A stretch of 64,000 nucleotides of DNA, from positions 310,001 through 374,000 of the forward strand of contig JAMLIV010000001.1 in assembly GCA_023954075.1 (NCBI GenBank). The letters run 5' to 3'. Shown piece after piece: positions 1 through 8,254 of the stretch; position 1 is the first letter of the stretch; every line of letters begins with the position of its first letter. Under the pieces are notes generated by a model. That model was given only the letters and a program-made list of their open reading frames with translations, was not told the DNA's origin and did no database searches. Both the position numbers and the translations under genes were made by a program. This stretch comes from Lysobacteraceae bacterium (lineage in GTDB: Bacteria; Pseudomonadota; Gammaproteobacteria; Xanthomonadales; Xanthomonadaceae).

Positions 1-96
1 CCCGCGGTGGCGCATCGTGCGCGACTGCTCCAGCGCCTGCGCGCGCAGGGCGACGGGATCGGATTTCAGGTCGAGGATGCCGAGGATCGAGCACAT
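1..96 (-). CDS. asnB: asparagine synthase B (glutamine-hydrolysing), N-terminal fragment
   Basis: Only the first 32 codons are present; the gene runs off the left edge. The ATG at 96 gives MCSILGILDLKSDPVALR followed shortly by MRHRG. Cys2, exposed after Met removal, is the nucleophile of class II glutamine amidotransferases, which cleave glutamine to supply ammonia. This exact type of opening is characteristic of AsnB, which makes asparagine from aspartate with ATP; PurF and GlmS also start with Cys but continue differently. The synthetase domain that would confirm it lies outside the window. Whether it is transcribed with the genes to its right is unclear: a strong inverted repeat at 251-279 lies between them. 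Confidence 0.85.
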   Translation of the reverse strand, partial: MCSILGILDLKSDPVALRAQALEQSRTMRHRG

Positions 97-250
97 GGGC
101 TGTGGCCGTGCGGGAGAGGAAGCCCGATGCTATCAGTCGCCGCGACGATTGTGCAGTGCCGCAATCACCGGGCGGTTGTGCCGTTGAAGCGCGCCCGGAC
201 AGCGTGCCAGCCGGTCGAGGCGGACAGGTCGGGAGCCATCAGGCTCAAAC

Positions 251-279
251 GCGACGGGCAGCCCCTGGCTGCCCGTCGC
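251..279 (-). terminator. inverted repeat, probable terminator of the secreted-protein gene
   Basis: A perfect 12-bp inverted repeat (arms 251-262 and 268-279, loop CCCTG) lies about 30 bp beyond the stop of the minus-strand gene at 308-850 and before asnB. On the minus strand it is followed by a short T-rich stretch (GCGTTTGAG), a weak U-tract, so termination is likely but may be incomplete. Confidence 0.5.
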
Positions 280-307
280 TGTGATGTTGCAACGATGTGC
301 CGCGAAC

Positions 308-850
308 TCATTTTTCCTGATAGTAGATGGGGCCTGGTGGGGGCGTGGGGTTGTAGATCGACTCGATGCTGTCGACGTGCCAGCCCAGAACGCCCTCCCT
401 CACGCCGTAGCTGTACTTGACGGTGTAGCGCCATTGACCGAGTTGGAACACGTTGGTGGACGTGTCGCCGGGGGTGCCATGGTGCGTGGGAGGAGCCGGA
501 TCCGGGTTTTCCGGCGCGTCATTCCCGGAGGTGGCAGCTTCCGGCGCAGCAACTTCTGCTTCATCCACCGGGACATCTCGCTGCCACGCATAGCCGCGAA
601 GAGTCCAGGTGGTTTCACCGCCTTGAGCTCCGAACGTGACCGAAAGCGTGCCGCCCGGTGCCGAGGTGTGGATGGTTCGCTCCACCGAAGATCGGCGCTG
701 GGTGGGAAGCGCCTGCTCGCCCGAGCGCGCCGCCATGCTGTTCCAGGCGATGGATCCAAGCTCATCGGCGGGCGGCACCTGGATCTGGGCGTTGGCGATG
801 ACCGGTAGCGCCAGGAGCAAGGCAAATGCAGCGACATGAAATCGTTTCAT
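308..850 (-). CDS. secreted protein of unknown function
   Basis: Not recognised. The 180-residue product starts MKRFHVAAFALLLALPVIANA, a clear Sec signal peptide with an ANA-Q cleavage site, so it should be periplasmic or secreted. The rest shows no catalytic motif. Residues about 95-125 are low-complexity, rich in Ala, Glu, Pro and Asp, and separate two short ordered parts; the second carries aromatic residues and ends PTPPPGPIYYQEK. The start at 850 is preferred over an upstream ATG because GAGGAG lies just before it and the signal peptide begins there. It lies 91 bp downstream of rnhB on the same strand, with a C10 tract (922-931) in the gap. Confidence 0.7.
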   Translation of the reverse strand: MKRFHVAAFALLLALPVIANAQIQVPPADELGSIAWNSMAARSGEQALPTQRRSSVERTIHTSAPGGTLSVTFGAQGGETTWTLRGYAWQRDVPVDEAEVAAPEAATSGNDAPENPDPAPPTHHGTPGDTSTNVFQLGQWRYTVKYSYGVREGVLGWHVDSIESIYNPTPPPGPIYYQEK

Positions 851-921
851 CAAAGAACTCCTCAGGCGGTAATCGGACATTCGCCGATTGTTCGTGTTGA
901 CCCCTGTGGCAGGGATCATTA

Positions 922-931
922 CCCCCCCCCC
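922..931. repeat. ten-base C homopolymer in the promoter region
   Basis: An uninterrupted run of ten C (ten G on the minus strand) lies between the rnhB stop (942) and the start of the secreted-protein gene (850), about 72-81 bp upstream of the latter's ATG. Tracts this long are slippage-prone and can alter promoter spacing, but no promoter boxes are clear enough here to assign a role. Confidence 0.9.
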
Positions 932-941
932 ACGTCAAATG

Positions 942-1556
942 TCAACCGAACAGGTCGCGCTCGGCGCACAGCCTTACCGGCGCGAAGCTGCGGCGGTGGG
1001 CGGGGCAGGGGCCGTGCTGGCGCAGCGCGGCGAGGTGCTCGGCGGTGCCGTAGCCCTTGTGGCGGGCGAAGCCGTACTGCGGCCAGCGCGCGTCCAGTGC
1101 CAGAAGCAGGCGGTCGCGGGTGACCTTGGCCAGGATCGATGCGGCACCGATGGCGGCATCGCGCGCGTCGCCGCCGACCCAGGCCTCGGCGGGACAGGGC
1201 AGGTCGGGCGGCAGGCGGTTGCCGTCGATGCGCGCCAAGGCCGCCGGAATCGGCAGGCCGCACAGGCTTTCGCGCATGCCGGCCATCGTGGCCTGGAAGA
1301 TGTTGATCGCATCGATGCGTTCGACGTCGATGACCTGGACGCAGAAGGCCAGCGCGCGTTCGTGGATCAGGTCGAACAGGGCGTCGCGGCGCTTTGCGCT
1401 CAGTGCCTTGGAGTCGCCCAGGCCGGGGATTTCCCGCGCGGGATTCAGGATCACCGCGGCCACCACCAAGGGGCCGGCGAGCGGGCCGCGGCCGGCCTCG
1501 TCCACGCCGGCGACATGCGGTTCATCGGATGGGGAGGCGCTGGAGGATCGTGGCAT
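942..1556 (-). CDS. rnhB: ribonuclease HII
   Basis: Cleaves the RNA strand of RNA-DNA hybrids and removes single ribonucleotides misincorporated in DNA. The signature [13 protein letters not shown] supplies the first catalytic Asp and Glu about 19 residues from the start; further acidic residues occur in [12 protein letters not shown] and near [11 protein letters not shown], followed by HKGYGT. The length, about 204 residues, fits RNase HII. Two adjacent ATGs exist at 1559 and 1556; the second has better spacing (7 nt) from GAGGG. It is the last gene of the lipid A cluster, starting about 10 bp after the lpxB stop, and the dispersed repeat at 1563-1603 forms the junction. In most gammaproteobacteria dnaE follows; here it does not. 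Confidence 0.93.
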   Translation of the reverse strand: MPRSSSASPSDEPHVAGVDEAGRGPLAGPLVVAAVILNPAREIPGLGDSKALSAKRRDALFDLIHERALAFCVQVIDVERIDAINIFQATMAGMRESLCGLPIPAALARIDGNRLPPDLPCPAEAWVGGDARDAAIGAASILAKVTRDRLLLALDARWPQYGFARHKGYGTAEHLAALRQHGPCPAHRRSFAPVRLCAERDLFG

Positions 1557-1562
1557 CATTCG

Positions 1563-1603
1563 ACCCTCACCCCGGCCCTTTCCCGAGGGGAGAGGGAGAA
1601 AGA
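1563..1603. repeat. dispersed CTCACCCC...GAGAGGGAG repeat at the lpxB-rnhB junction
   Basis: The block begins ACCCTCACCCCGGCCCTTTC and continues CCGAGGGGAGAGGGAGAAAG, with near-complementary CCCTTTCCC and GGGGAGAGGG arms. It has the look of a dispersed intergenic repeat common in xanthomonad and other gammaproteobacterial genomes; copy number here cannot be judged. It contains the lpxB stop codon and encodes the last dozen LpxB residues. Confidence 0.6.
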
Positions 1604-2781
1604 CCGGGCAGTTCCGCAACCGCCGCCGCGGCCGCGCTCGAGGCATCGCGGCGCAGTTCGGCGTGGATGCGCGCAAAGCGCGGCTGCAGTGCGGTGCCAC
1701 GCTCGGGGTGGGCGAACCAGTCGGTCACCGCGGCGGCGATTTTTTCCGGGGTGCAGTCGGCCTGCATCAGTTCAGGCACCACGGCCTCGCCGGCGAGCGC
1801 GTTGGGCAGGCTGTAGCGATCGGTCTTGAGCAGGCCCAGGCCCTTGACGATGGCGTAGGTCAGCCCGGCGATGCGATAGGCCACCACCATCGGACGCTTG
1901 GCGAGCAGGGCTTCGAGCGTGGCCGTGCCGGAAGCCAGCAGCACCACGTCGGAGGCGACCATGATCTCGCCGGCGCGCCCGTCGACGAGGTGCACCGTCG
2001 GCAGCGCCGTCCGCTGCGCCAGCATCGCCTCGATCTGCGTGCGGCAGGCGGCGTTGGCGGCGGGAATCACCGTGACCAGGCCGGGCACGCTCCCGGCAAT
2101 GCGCGACAGGGCATCGAGGAAGACCGGCAGGAGGCGCTCGATCTCGCTCCGGCGGCTGCCGGGCAGCGCGGCGAGTACCGGCGCATCCGCCGCCAGGCCG
2201 AGCCCGGCGCGCGCGCCGGCGCGGTCCGGCTCCAGCGCCATCGCATCGGCCATCGGGTGGCCGACGAAGCGTGCATCGACGCCGTGGCGCGCGTAGATCG
2301 GCGGTTCCATCGGGAACAGGCACAGCACCCGATCCGCGCTGCGCCCGATCTTCGCCGCGCGTCCCGCGCGCCAGGCCCAGACCGACGGGCTGACGTAGTG
2401 AACCGTGCGAAAACCACGATCCTTCATCCAGCGCTCGACGCCGAGGTTGAAGTCGGGCGCATCGATGCCGATGAAGACATCGGGCTTCCACGCCAGCAGG
2501 CGGCGGCGGAAATTCCGGCGCAGGCGCAGCAGGCGCGGCAGGTGCGCCAGCACCTCGGCCAGCCCCATGACCGCCAGTTCCGAGCAGTCGTGCCAGGCCT
2601 CGAAGCCTGCGGCGCGCATCTTCGGCCCGCCGATGCCGGCAAACTGCGCATCGGGAAAACGCTCGCGCAGTCGCGCGATCAGCCCCGCGCCCAGCAGGTC
2701 ACCCGAAGCTTCACCCGCGCACAGCGCGATCCGAAGCCGGTTCGCGCGATTCCCGATTCCCGATTCCCGATTCCCGCCCAT
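1567..2781 (-). CDS. lpxB: lipid-A-disaccharide synthase
   Basis: Condenses UDP-2,3-diacylglucosamine with lipid X to give the beta-1,6 disaccharide of lipid A, at the inner face of the cytoplasmic membrane. The family signature [12 protein letters not shown] is at residues 21-32, with [20 protein letters not shown] and [11 protein letters not shown] further on. The 404 residues exceed the roughly 380 of E. coli LpxB at both ends. The first 12 residues ([12 protein letters not shown]) are encoded by four tandem GATTCCC heptamers, and the last dozen ([11 protein letters not shown]) by a dispersed repeat. The ATG overlaps the lpxA stop (TGATG), so the start is firm unless a non-ATG codon downstream is used. 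Confidence 0.95.
   Translation of the reverse strand: MGGNRESGIGNRANRLRIALCAGEASGDLLGAGLIARLRERFPDAQFAGIGGPKMRAAGFEAWHDCSELAVMGLAEVLAHLPRLLRLRRNFRRRLLAWKPDVFIGIDAPDFNLGVERWMKDRGFRTVHYVSPSVWAWRAGRAAKIGRSADRVLCLFPMEPPIYARHGVDARFVGHPMADAMALEPDRAGARAGLGLAADAPVLAALPGSRRSEIERLLPVFLDALSRIAGSVPGLVTVIPAANAACRTQIEAMLAQRTALPTVHLVDGRAGEIMVASDVVLLASGTATLEALLAKRPMVVAYRIAGLTYAIVKGLGLLKTDRYSLPNALAGEAVVPELMQADCTPEKIAAAVTDWFAHPERGTALQPRFARIHAELRRDASSAAAAAVAELPGLSPSPLGKGPG
2748..2775. repeat. 4 x GATTCCC tandem heptamer inside the lpxB 5' end
   Basis: Four exact copies of GATTCCC (GGGAATC on the coding strand) occupy codons 3 to 11 of lpxB. Seven is not a multiple of three, so gain or loss of one unit would shift the frame of an essential gene. 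A related three-unit array lies in uppS (12326-12346). Confidence 0.95.
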
Positions 2782-3566
2782 CAACGCAACAGCGGACGCT
2801 CCGCGCCCTCGACGAAGCTCAGCATGGCGCGCACGTCTTCGCTCGAACCGGCCATTTCCGCAAGCGCGCCCTTGGCCTCGTCCAGTTTCGCTTCGCCCAG
2901 GTAGAGCGCGCGGTAGGCGCGCTTGATCGCGGCGATGCGCTCGGCGTCGAAGCCGCGGCGCTTGAGGCCTTCGGCATTGATGCCGCGCGGACGGGCGTAC
3001 TTCTCCTGCGCCACCATCAGGAAGGGTGGCACGTCGCCGTTGACGAAGGCACCCATGCCGATGAAGGCGTGGGCACCGATGCGGCAGAACTGGTGCACGC
3101 CGGCGAAGCCGGAGAGGATCACGAAGTCGCCGATGGTCACATGGCCGGCGAGCGTGGCGTTGTTGGAGAACACGCAGTCGCTGCCGATGCGGCAGTCGTG
3201 CGCGATGTGGCAGTAGGCCAGTATCCAGTTGCGGTTCCCGACGCGGGTGATGCCGCCGCCCTCGCCGGTGCCGCGGTTGATGGTGACGAACTCGCGCACC
3301 ACGTTGCCGTCGCCGATCTCCAGCTCGACCCGCTCGCCGCGGTACTTCTTGTCCTGCGGCTCGCCGCCGATCGCGGCGTGGCCGTGGAACACGTTGTCGC
3401 GCCCGATCCGGGTCGGGCCGTCGATGCTGCAATGCGGGCCGATGCGCGTGCCTTCACCGATGCGGACTTCCGCCCCGATCACGCAGAACGGGCCGATCTC
3501 GACGCCCGCGCCCAGCGTGGCTGCGGGATCGACCAGCGCCGTCGGATGGATGCGCGCATCGGCCAT
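2781..3566 (-). CDS. lpxA: UDP-N-acetylglucosamine acyltransferase
   Basis: First step of lipid A synthesis: moves a 3-hydroxyacyl chain from ACP to O-3 of UDP-GlcNAc in the cytoplasm. The 261 residues start [19 protein letters not shown] and consist of left-handed beta-helix hexapeptide repeats (for example [18 protein letters not shown]), followed by the helical C-terminus. The segment [13 protein letters not shown] contains the expected catalytic histidine, and [14 protein letters not shown] follows. Start chosen at 3566, after a GGGACAAG-like ribosome site, 2 bp from the fabZ stop. Translationally linked to fabZ and lpxB. Confidence 0.97.
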   Translation of the reverse strand: MADARIHPTALVDPAATLGAGVEIGPFCVIGAEVRIGEGTRIGPHCSIDGPTRIGRDNVFHGHAAIGGEPQDKKYRGERVELEIGDGNVVREFVTINRGTGEGGGITRVGNRNWILAYCHIAHDCRIGSDCVFSNNATLAGHVTIGDFVILSGFAGVHQFCRIGAHAFIGMGAFVNGDVPPFLMVAQEKYARPRGINAEGLKRRGFDAERIAAIKRAYRALYLGEAKLDEAKGALAEMAGSSEDVRAMLSFVEGAERPLLR

Positions 3567-3568
3567 GC

Positions 3569-4039
3569 TCACTTGTCCCGTTCGGCGCAGAGGATTTCCG
3601 CGCAGGCTACTTCGGTGCCGTCCACCAGCGCGCGGCATTCGTACAGGCCCATACGGCGCAGCATGCGCTTCTGTTCCACATCCAGCACCAGCTGGTCGCC
3701 GGGGCCGACCATGCGCGTGAAGCGCGCCTTGTCGACCTTGACCAGGTACGAGGGTGCCGGCTCCTTGCCGCTGTCGGGATCTTCCGAGAGCCGCGTGAGC
3801 AGGCCGCAGGCCTGCGCCATGGCTTCCACGATCAGGACCCCGGGCATCACCGGATGGCCGGGAAAGTGGCCCTGGAAGAAGGGCTCGTTGATCGAGACGT
3901 TCTTGATCGCGGTCAGGCGCTGATGCGGAACCAGCGCCACCACGCGATCCACCAGCAGGAACGGGAAGCGGTGCGGCAGCAGGGCCTGGATGCGGGTCAC
4001 ATCAACGGGAAGCGCCACGGCGGCGGAAGATTTTGTCAT
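3569..4039 (-). CDS. fabZ: 3-hydroxyacyl-ACP dehydratase FabZ
   Basis: Dehydrates 3-hydroxyacyl-ACP to trans-2-enoyl-ACP in fatty acid elongation, competing with LpxA and LpxD for 3-hydroxyacyl-ACP, which explains why it sits between their genes. The hot-dog fold shows [10 protein letters not shown] (residues 23-32) and [12 protein letters not shown] with catalytic His58 and Glu72 (LIVEAMAQ). The start at 4039 gives 156 residues, the usual length; AGGAG lies 10 nt upstream. An in-frame ATG at 4063 would add eight residues. Confidence 0.96.
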   Translation of the reverse strand: MTKSSAAVALPVDVTRIQALLPHRFPFLLVDRVVALVPHQRLTAIKNVSINEPFFQGHFPGHPVMPGVLIVEAMAQACGLLTRLSEDPDSGKEPAPSYLVKVDKARFTRMVGPGDQLVLDVEQKRMLRRMGLYECRALVDGTEVACAEILCAERDK

Positions 4040-4138
4040 CGGCTGAATACTCCTGTGCGACATCAGGCGCGCCTGAGGCGAGCGGCGCGGCATGATCGCA
4101 TGGCGGTTTCGCGGCTGAAACCCTGGCAAGTTCCGGGA

Positions 4139-5134
4139 TCAGCCCGCGGGCGTCCTGTCCAGCCGGTTCAGCCGCGCCAGGGTGCGGGTCCAGGCCCGCG
4201 CGTCGCGCGCGGGGACGGCGGATCCGTACACGCCTGGCGCGGTGATGGAGCGGGTGACGAAGCTCATCGCCTGCACGGTCACCCGGTCGGCGATCTCGAT
4301 ATGGCCGGCGATGCCGGCGGCACCGCCGATCAGGCAGTAGCGGCCGATGCGGGATGAGCCCGCCACCGCGACGCAGCCCGCCATCGCAGTGTGTGCACCG
4401 ATGATGACGTTGTGGGCGATCTGGATCTGGTTGTCCAGACGCACGTCTTCCTCCAGCACGGTGTCCTCGAGCGCGCCGCGGTCGATGGTGGTGTTGGCAC
4501 CGATCTCGCAGTCGTCGCCGATGCGCACACCGCCCAGCTGCGGCACCTTGATCCAGCGGCCCTCGTGCATCGCCAGTCCGAAGCCGTCGGCCCCCAGCAC
4601 CGCGCCGGGGTGGATGCGGACCCGTGCGCCGAGGCGCACGCGCGTGACCAGGGTGACGCGCGCCACCAGTTCACACTCTTCACCGACCACGCAATCCGCG
4701 CCGATCGCGCAGCCCGGCCCGATGCGGGCACCGCGCAGCACGCGGCTGCGCGCGCCGACGCTTGCGTGTGCGCCAACGTGTGCGTCCGGATCGATTACCG
4801 CATCGGGCGCTATGACGGCGCTCGGGTGGACCCCGGGCGCGAATGGTTCGCGTGGCTCGAACAGCGCCGCGATGCGGGCGAAGCTGGCGTAGGGATCGCG
4901 CACCACCAGCGCATCGCCCGCCCAGCCGGCGGCCGCGTCCGCGCGCAGCACCAGCGCGCCAGCTCGCGTGGCGGCCAGCTCGCGGCGGTAGCGCGGATTG
5001 GCCAGGAATCCGAGCTGGTTCGCATTGGCGGACGCCAGGGTGGCGACGCCGGTGATCGCGCGCGACGCATCGCCGCGCAGCTCCAGCCCGAAGCGCTGCG
5101 CCAGCTCGCCCAGGGTGAAGGTCGGCGTGTCCAA
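4139..5134 (-). CDS. lpxD: UDP-3-O-acylglucosamine N-acyltransferase
   Basis: Adds the second (N-linked) 3-hydroxyacyl chain to UDP-3-O-acylglucosamine in lipid A synthesis. An N-terminal uridine-binding domain (residues 1-100) is followed by hexapeptide-repeat beta-helix (GARIGPGCAIGADCVVG) and the IQIAHNVIIGAHTAMAG segment holding the catalytic histidine region. I chose a TTG start at 5134, immediately after the skp stop (TGACTTG) and beginning LDTPTFTLGELAQRF, which gives 331 residues and matches the family N-terminus; an ATG at 5185 would overlap skp by 50 bp and add an unusual Cys-rich leader. Confidence 0.93.
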   Translation of the reverse strand: MDTPTFTLGELAQRFGLELRGDASRAITGVATLASANANQLGFLANPRYRRELAATRAGALVLRADAAAGWAGDALVVRDPYASFARIAALFEPREPFAPGVHPSAVIAPDAVIDPDAHVGAHASVGARSRVLRGARIGPGCAIGADCVVGEECELVARVTLVTRVRLGARVRIHPGAVLGADGFGLAMHEGRWIKVPQLGGVRIGDDCEIGANTTIDRGALEDTVLEEDVRLDNQIQIAHNVIIGAHTAMAGCVAVAGSSRIGRYCLIGGAAGIAGHIEIADRVTVQAMSFVTRSITAPGVYGSAVPARDARAWTRTLARLNRLDRTPAG

Positions 5135-5135
5135 G

Positions 5136-5687
5136 TCAGCGGGTTCCGTCCTGCTGCTGGCGCCGCAGCAGGGCCAAGACGTCATCGGTCACGTCGATGC
5201 GCCCGCTGACGTAGGCCACCGGGCTGGTCACGATCAGGTCGTAGCCCTGCGCGCGCCCGTGCTCGGCGATGGCGTCGTTGATCAGCGGCCAGGCGCGCTC
5301 GGTTTCTTCGTCCACCCTGGCATTGAGCTCGTCGCGCAGGCGCTCGCGGGTGCGCTCGATCGAGCGGCGCAGCGCGTCGGCCTGACGCTTCAGTCCGTCG
5401 CGGTCTTCCGGCGCGGCTGCGCTGCCGGCGCGCAGCTCCAGCTCGGCGAGCCGGGCTTCGTCCACGCGCAGCTCGGCGTCGCGCGCATCGAACTCCTTCT
5501 GCATCTTGCCGCGCGCCGCGATGATCTGCGGTGCGCTGACGAGCAGCCGCTGCATGTCCACATAGCCGATCCGGACCGACTGGGCCAGTGACGGATGCGT
5601 GCTCAGGCCCAGGAGGCACGCCAGCAGCACCGCCAAAATGCGTCCCATCCGCGGTGGCGGCAGGCGGTTGGAGGCGGGCGGCAGCAT
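5136..5687 (-). CDS. skp: periplasmic chaperone Skp/OmpH
   Basis: Holds unfolded outer-membrane proteins in the periplasm and hands them to the BAM complex; it follows bamA directly. The 183-residue product has a signal peptide (GRILAVLLACLLGLS, cleavage near SLAQS), then the family opening VRIGYVDMQRLL and a long charged helical region (residues about 60-150) that would form the tentacle coiled coil. The start at 5687 is preceded by GGAG at 8-nt spacing; a second in-frame ATG at 5648 would start directly at the signal peptide but lacks a visible ribosome site. Confidence 0.92.
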   Translation of the reverse strand: MLPPASNRLPPPRMGRILAVLLACLLGLSTHPSLAQSVRIGYVDMQRLLVSAPQIIAARGKMQKEFDARDAELRVDEARLAELELRAGSAAAPEDRDGLKRQADALRRSIERTRERLRDELNARVDEETERAWPLINDAIAEHGRAQGYDLIVTSPVAYVSGRIDVTDDVLALLRRQQQDGTR

Positions 5688-5712
5688 GGGCGCAACTCCG
5701 TCCGGTCCGTGC

Positions 5713-8088
5713 TCAGAACTGGGATCCGAAGGAGAACTGCAGCCGCTCGGTACGGTCATCCCGGTCGGACATGAACGGATAGGAGAAGTTCAGCACGATC
5801 GGCCCGACCGGAGCCTGCCACTGCAGGGACACGCCGGCCGATCCGCGGAATTCGCGGAACTCGAAGTCGTTGGCGCTGCGATAGACGTTGCCGAAGTCGA
5901 TGAAGGCGGACAGGCGCGTCTTGTCGGTGTCGAACAGGGTCGGGAAGATGGCTTCGAACGAGCCGGTGGTCTTGAGCGCGCCGCCCAGCGGCTGGCGCCA
6001 GTTGCTCAGCTCCGCGGTGGCCCATGGCCCCAGGGTGTTGTCTTCGAAGCCGCGGATCGAGCGCACGCCGCCGGCGTAGAAGTTTTCGAAGAACGGCAGG
6101 CCGTCGGCGACCACTTCGCGCGCCACGGTGCCGTCTTCGTTGTAGATCACCCGCTCCACGCGATCGCCGTAGGAATCGCCGTAGCCGATCTCCGCGCTGG
6201 TCAGGAGCACCAGGGCGCGATGCACCGGCCAGTAGCGGGCGAACTGGTAGTTGAACTTGTAGTATTCGACGGTGGAGCCGGGCAGGGTCAGCTCGGCTGC
6301 CGCGCGCTGGTAGGTGCCGCGGGTCGGATTCCAGTAGGCGTTGCGCGAATCGCGCGCCCAGGAAAGCTCGGTGCGCCAGGCGTGGAAGGTGCGCTGGCCG
6401 AGGGCGTCGATGTAGTCCACGATCGGCTGCGCGGTGTAACCCTCGACCGGCCGGATGGTGTTGTAGTCGATGCCGAAGCTCAGGCCCACGGAGTCGGTTT
6501 CGGACAGCGGCAGGCCGAAAATGGCGCGCGCCGAGCCGCGATCGGCGTAGTAGGTCGCGATGTTGAAGTTGGACTGGTCCAGTTCGTAGTAGGTCAGGTT
6601 GTATCCGACGGAGACGCCCTCGCGGGTGTAGTAGGGGTCGAAGTAGTTGACGTCGTAGCGCTTGGAGTAGGCGTTGTTCTGGATCGCCACGCCGATGCGG
6701 TTGCCGGTTCCGAGGAAGTTGTTCTGGCTGACCGAGAGCGAGGTGATGAGGCCGGCGAGCTGTGAATAGCCCAGGCCCACCATGAAGCTGCCCGAGGTGG
6801 TCTCGGTCACCTTGAACACCACGTCGACCTGGTCGTCGGTACCCGGCACCGCGGGCGTCTCGATCTCCACTTCGCTGAAGAAGCCCAGCCGGTTGAGGCG
6901 GATCTTGGAGCGGTCGATCGCCGACTGCGAGTACCAGCTGCCTTCGAACTGGCGCAGTTCGCGGCGCATCACCTCGTCGCCGGTTCGGGTGTTGCCCACG
7001 AAGCGGACCTGGCGCACCTGGACGCGCTTGCCGGGCTCCACGTAGAAGTTGATCTTGACCTTGCGATTCTCGCGATCGACCTCGGGCACCGGCGTGACGT
7101 TGGCGAAGGCGTAGCCGATGTTGCCCAGCAGCGCGGTCATCGCATCGGAGGTGATTTCCAGCAGCCGCCGCGAGAAGATCGTGTCGGGGCGGACCAGCAC
7201 GAGCCGCTCCATTTCCTCATGGGGAATGATCGTGTCGCCGGTGACGATGACTTCGGAAATGGTGTAGGTCTCGCCCTCGTGCACGTTCGCGCTCAGGTAC
7301 ATGTCGCGGCGGTCGGGGCTGATGGAAACCTGGGTCGATTCCACGTCGAAGTCCACGTAACCGCGGTCCAGGTAATACGAATTGAGCTTTTCCAGGTCGC
7401 CCGACAGCTTTTCGCGCGAGTACTGGTCGTCGCGTTTGTACCAGGACTTCCAGTTGGTGGTGTTGGACTCCCATCCCTTGCGCAGTTCGTCCTGCTCGAA
7501 GGTTTCGTTGCCGACGATGTTGATGTGCCGGATCCTGGCGGCCTTGCCTTCCTTGATGTCGATCTGCACGTCCACGCGATTGCGGTCGAGCGGGGTGACC
7601 GAGGGCTGCACCGCGACGTTGTACTTGCCGCGGTTGTTGTAGGCGCGGGTCAGCTCCTGCACCACGCGTTCGAGCTGGAGGCGGTCGAAGGTCTCGCCTT
7701 CGGCCAGGCCGATTTCCTTGAGGTTCTTGTTCAGCTCCTCGGTCTTGATGTCCTTGTTGCCGACCAGGGTGATCTTGTTGATCGCGGGACGCTCCTGCAC
7801 CGTCACCACCAGGATGTCGGCCTGGCGCTCGAGGCGGATGTCGTTGAAGAAGCCGGTGCGGAACAGCGCCCGGATGGCGCGCGCGGCCGCCGCCTGGTCG
7901 ACGTGGTCGCCGCGCTCGAGCGGCATGTAAGTGAAGACCGTGCCGGCGGAGATGCGCTGCAGGCCGTCGACGCGGATGTCGCTGATGGTGAACGGCTCGA
8001 ACGGCTGGGCGGGCAGGCTTTGCGCGTGGATCGGCGTGGCCAGTGCCAGCGAGGCGAGCAGTGGTGCAGCGACAGCAATACGCTTCAT
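5713..8088 (-). CDS. bamA: outer membrane protein assembly factor BamA
   Basis: Central beta-barrel of the BAM machine that folds proteins into the outer membrane. Signal peptide MKRIAVAAPLLASLALATP with cleavage after IHAQ; five POTRA domains follow (first begins FTISDIRVDGLQRI), then a 16-strand barrel ending in the classic C-terminal phenylalanine (FSFGSQF). The 791 residues are normal for the family. VRGFED-like loop residues (SIRGFEDNTLGPW) near residue 650 match the conserved L6 RGF motif that docks inside the barrel. Start at 8088; an upstream ATG at 8121 would only lengthen the signal peptide. Downstream: skp at 25 bp. Confidence 0.97.
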   Translation of the reverse strand: MKRIAVAAPLLASLALATPIHAQSLPAQPFEPFTISDIRVDGLQRISAGTVFTYMPLERGDHVDQAAAARAIRALFRTGFFNDIRLERQADILVVTVQERPAINKITLVGNKDIKTEELNKNLKEIGLAEGETFDRLQLERVVQELTRAYNNRGKYNVAVQPSVTPLDRNRVDVQIDIKEGKAARIRHINIVGNETFEQDELRKGWESNTTNWKSWYKRDDQYSREKLSGDLEKLNSYYLDRGYVDFDVESTQVSISPDRRDMYLSANVHEGETYTISEVIVTGDTIIPHEEMERLVLVRPDTIFSRRLLEITSDAMTALLGNIGYAFANVTPVPEVDRENRKVKINFYVEPGKRVQVRQVRFVGNTRTGDEVMRRELRQFEGSWYSQSAIDRSKIRLNRLGFFSEVEIETPAVPGTDDQVDVVFKVTETTSGSFMVGLGYSQLAGLITSLSVSQNNFLGTGNRIGVAIQNNAYSKRYDVNYFDPYYTREGVSVGYNLTYYELDQSNFNIATYYADRGSARAIFGLPLSETDSVGLSFGIDYNTIRPVEGYTAQPIVDYIDALGQRTFHAWRTELSWARDSRNAYWNPTRGTYQRAAAELTLPGSTVEYYKFNYQFARYWPVHRALVLLTSAEIGYGDSYGDRVERVIYNEDGTVAREVVADGLPFFENFYAGGVRSIRGFEDNTLGPWATAELSNWRQPLGGALKTTGSFEAIFPTLFDTDKTRLSAFIDFGNVYRSANDFEFREFRGSAGVSLQWQAPVGPIVLNFSYPFMSDRDDRTERLQFSFGSQF

Positions 8089-8254
8089 GGGGACATCCGG
8101 GTAGAGGCGGCGCGCTGGCACCGCGTGCAGGCAACGGAACGAAGGAGACAGGGCGACCCGCAGCGGACCGGATACCGGCCGCTCGTGGGGCGGGTCATGA
8201 GGGAAGATCCTTGCACATGGTCCTCGTCGTCGTCGGTGGGCGAATGGCGGGCGG

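Noticed and set aside
1057..2904. Long plus-strand frame opposite rnhB and lpxB
   Set aside because: No motif and very basic composition; lpxB and rnhB on the minus strand carry all family residues.
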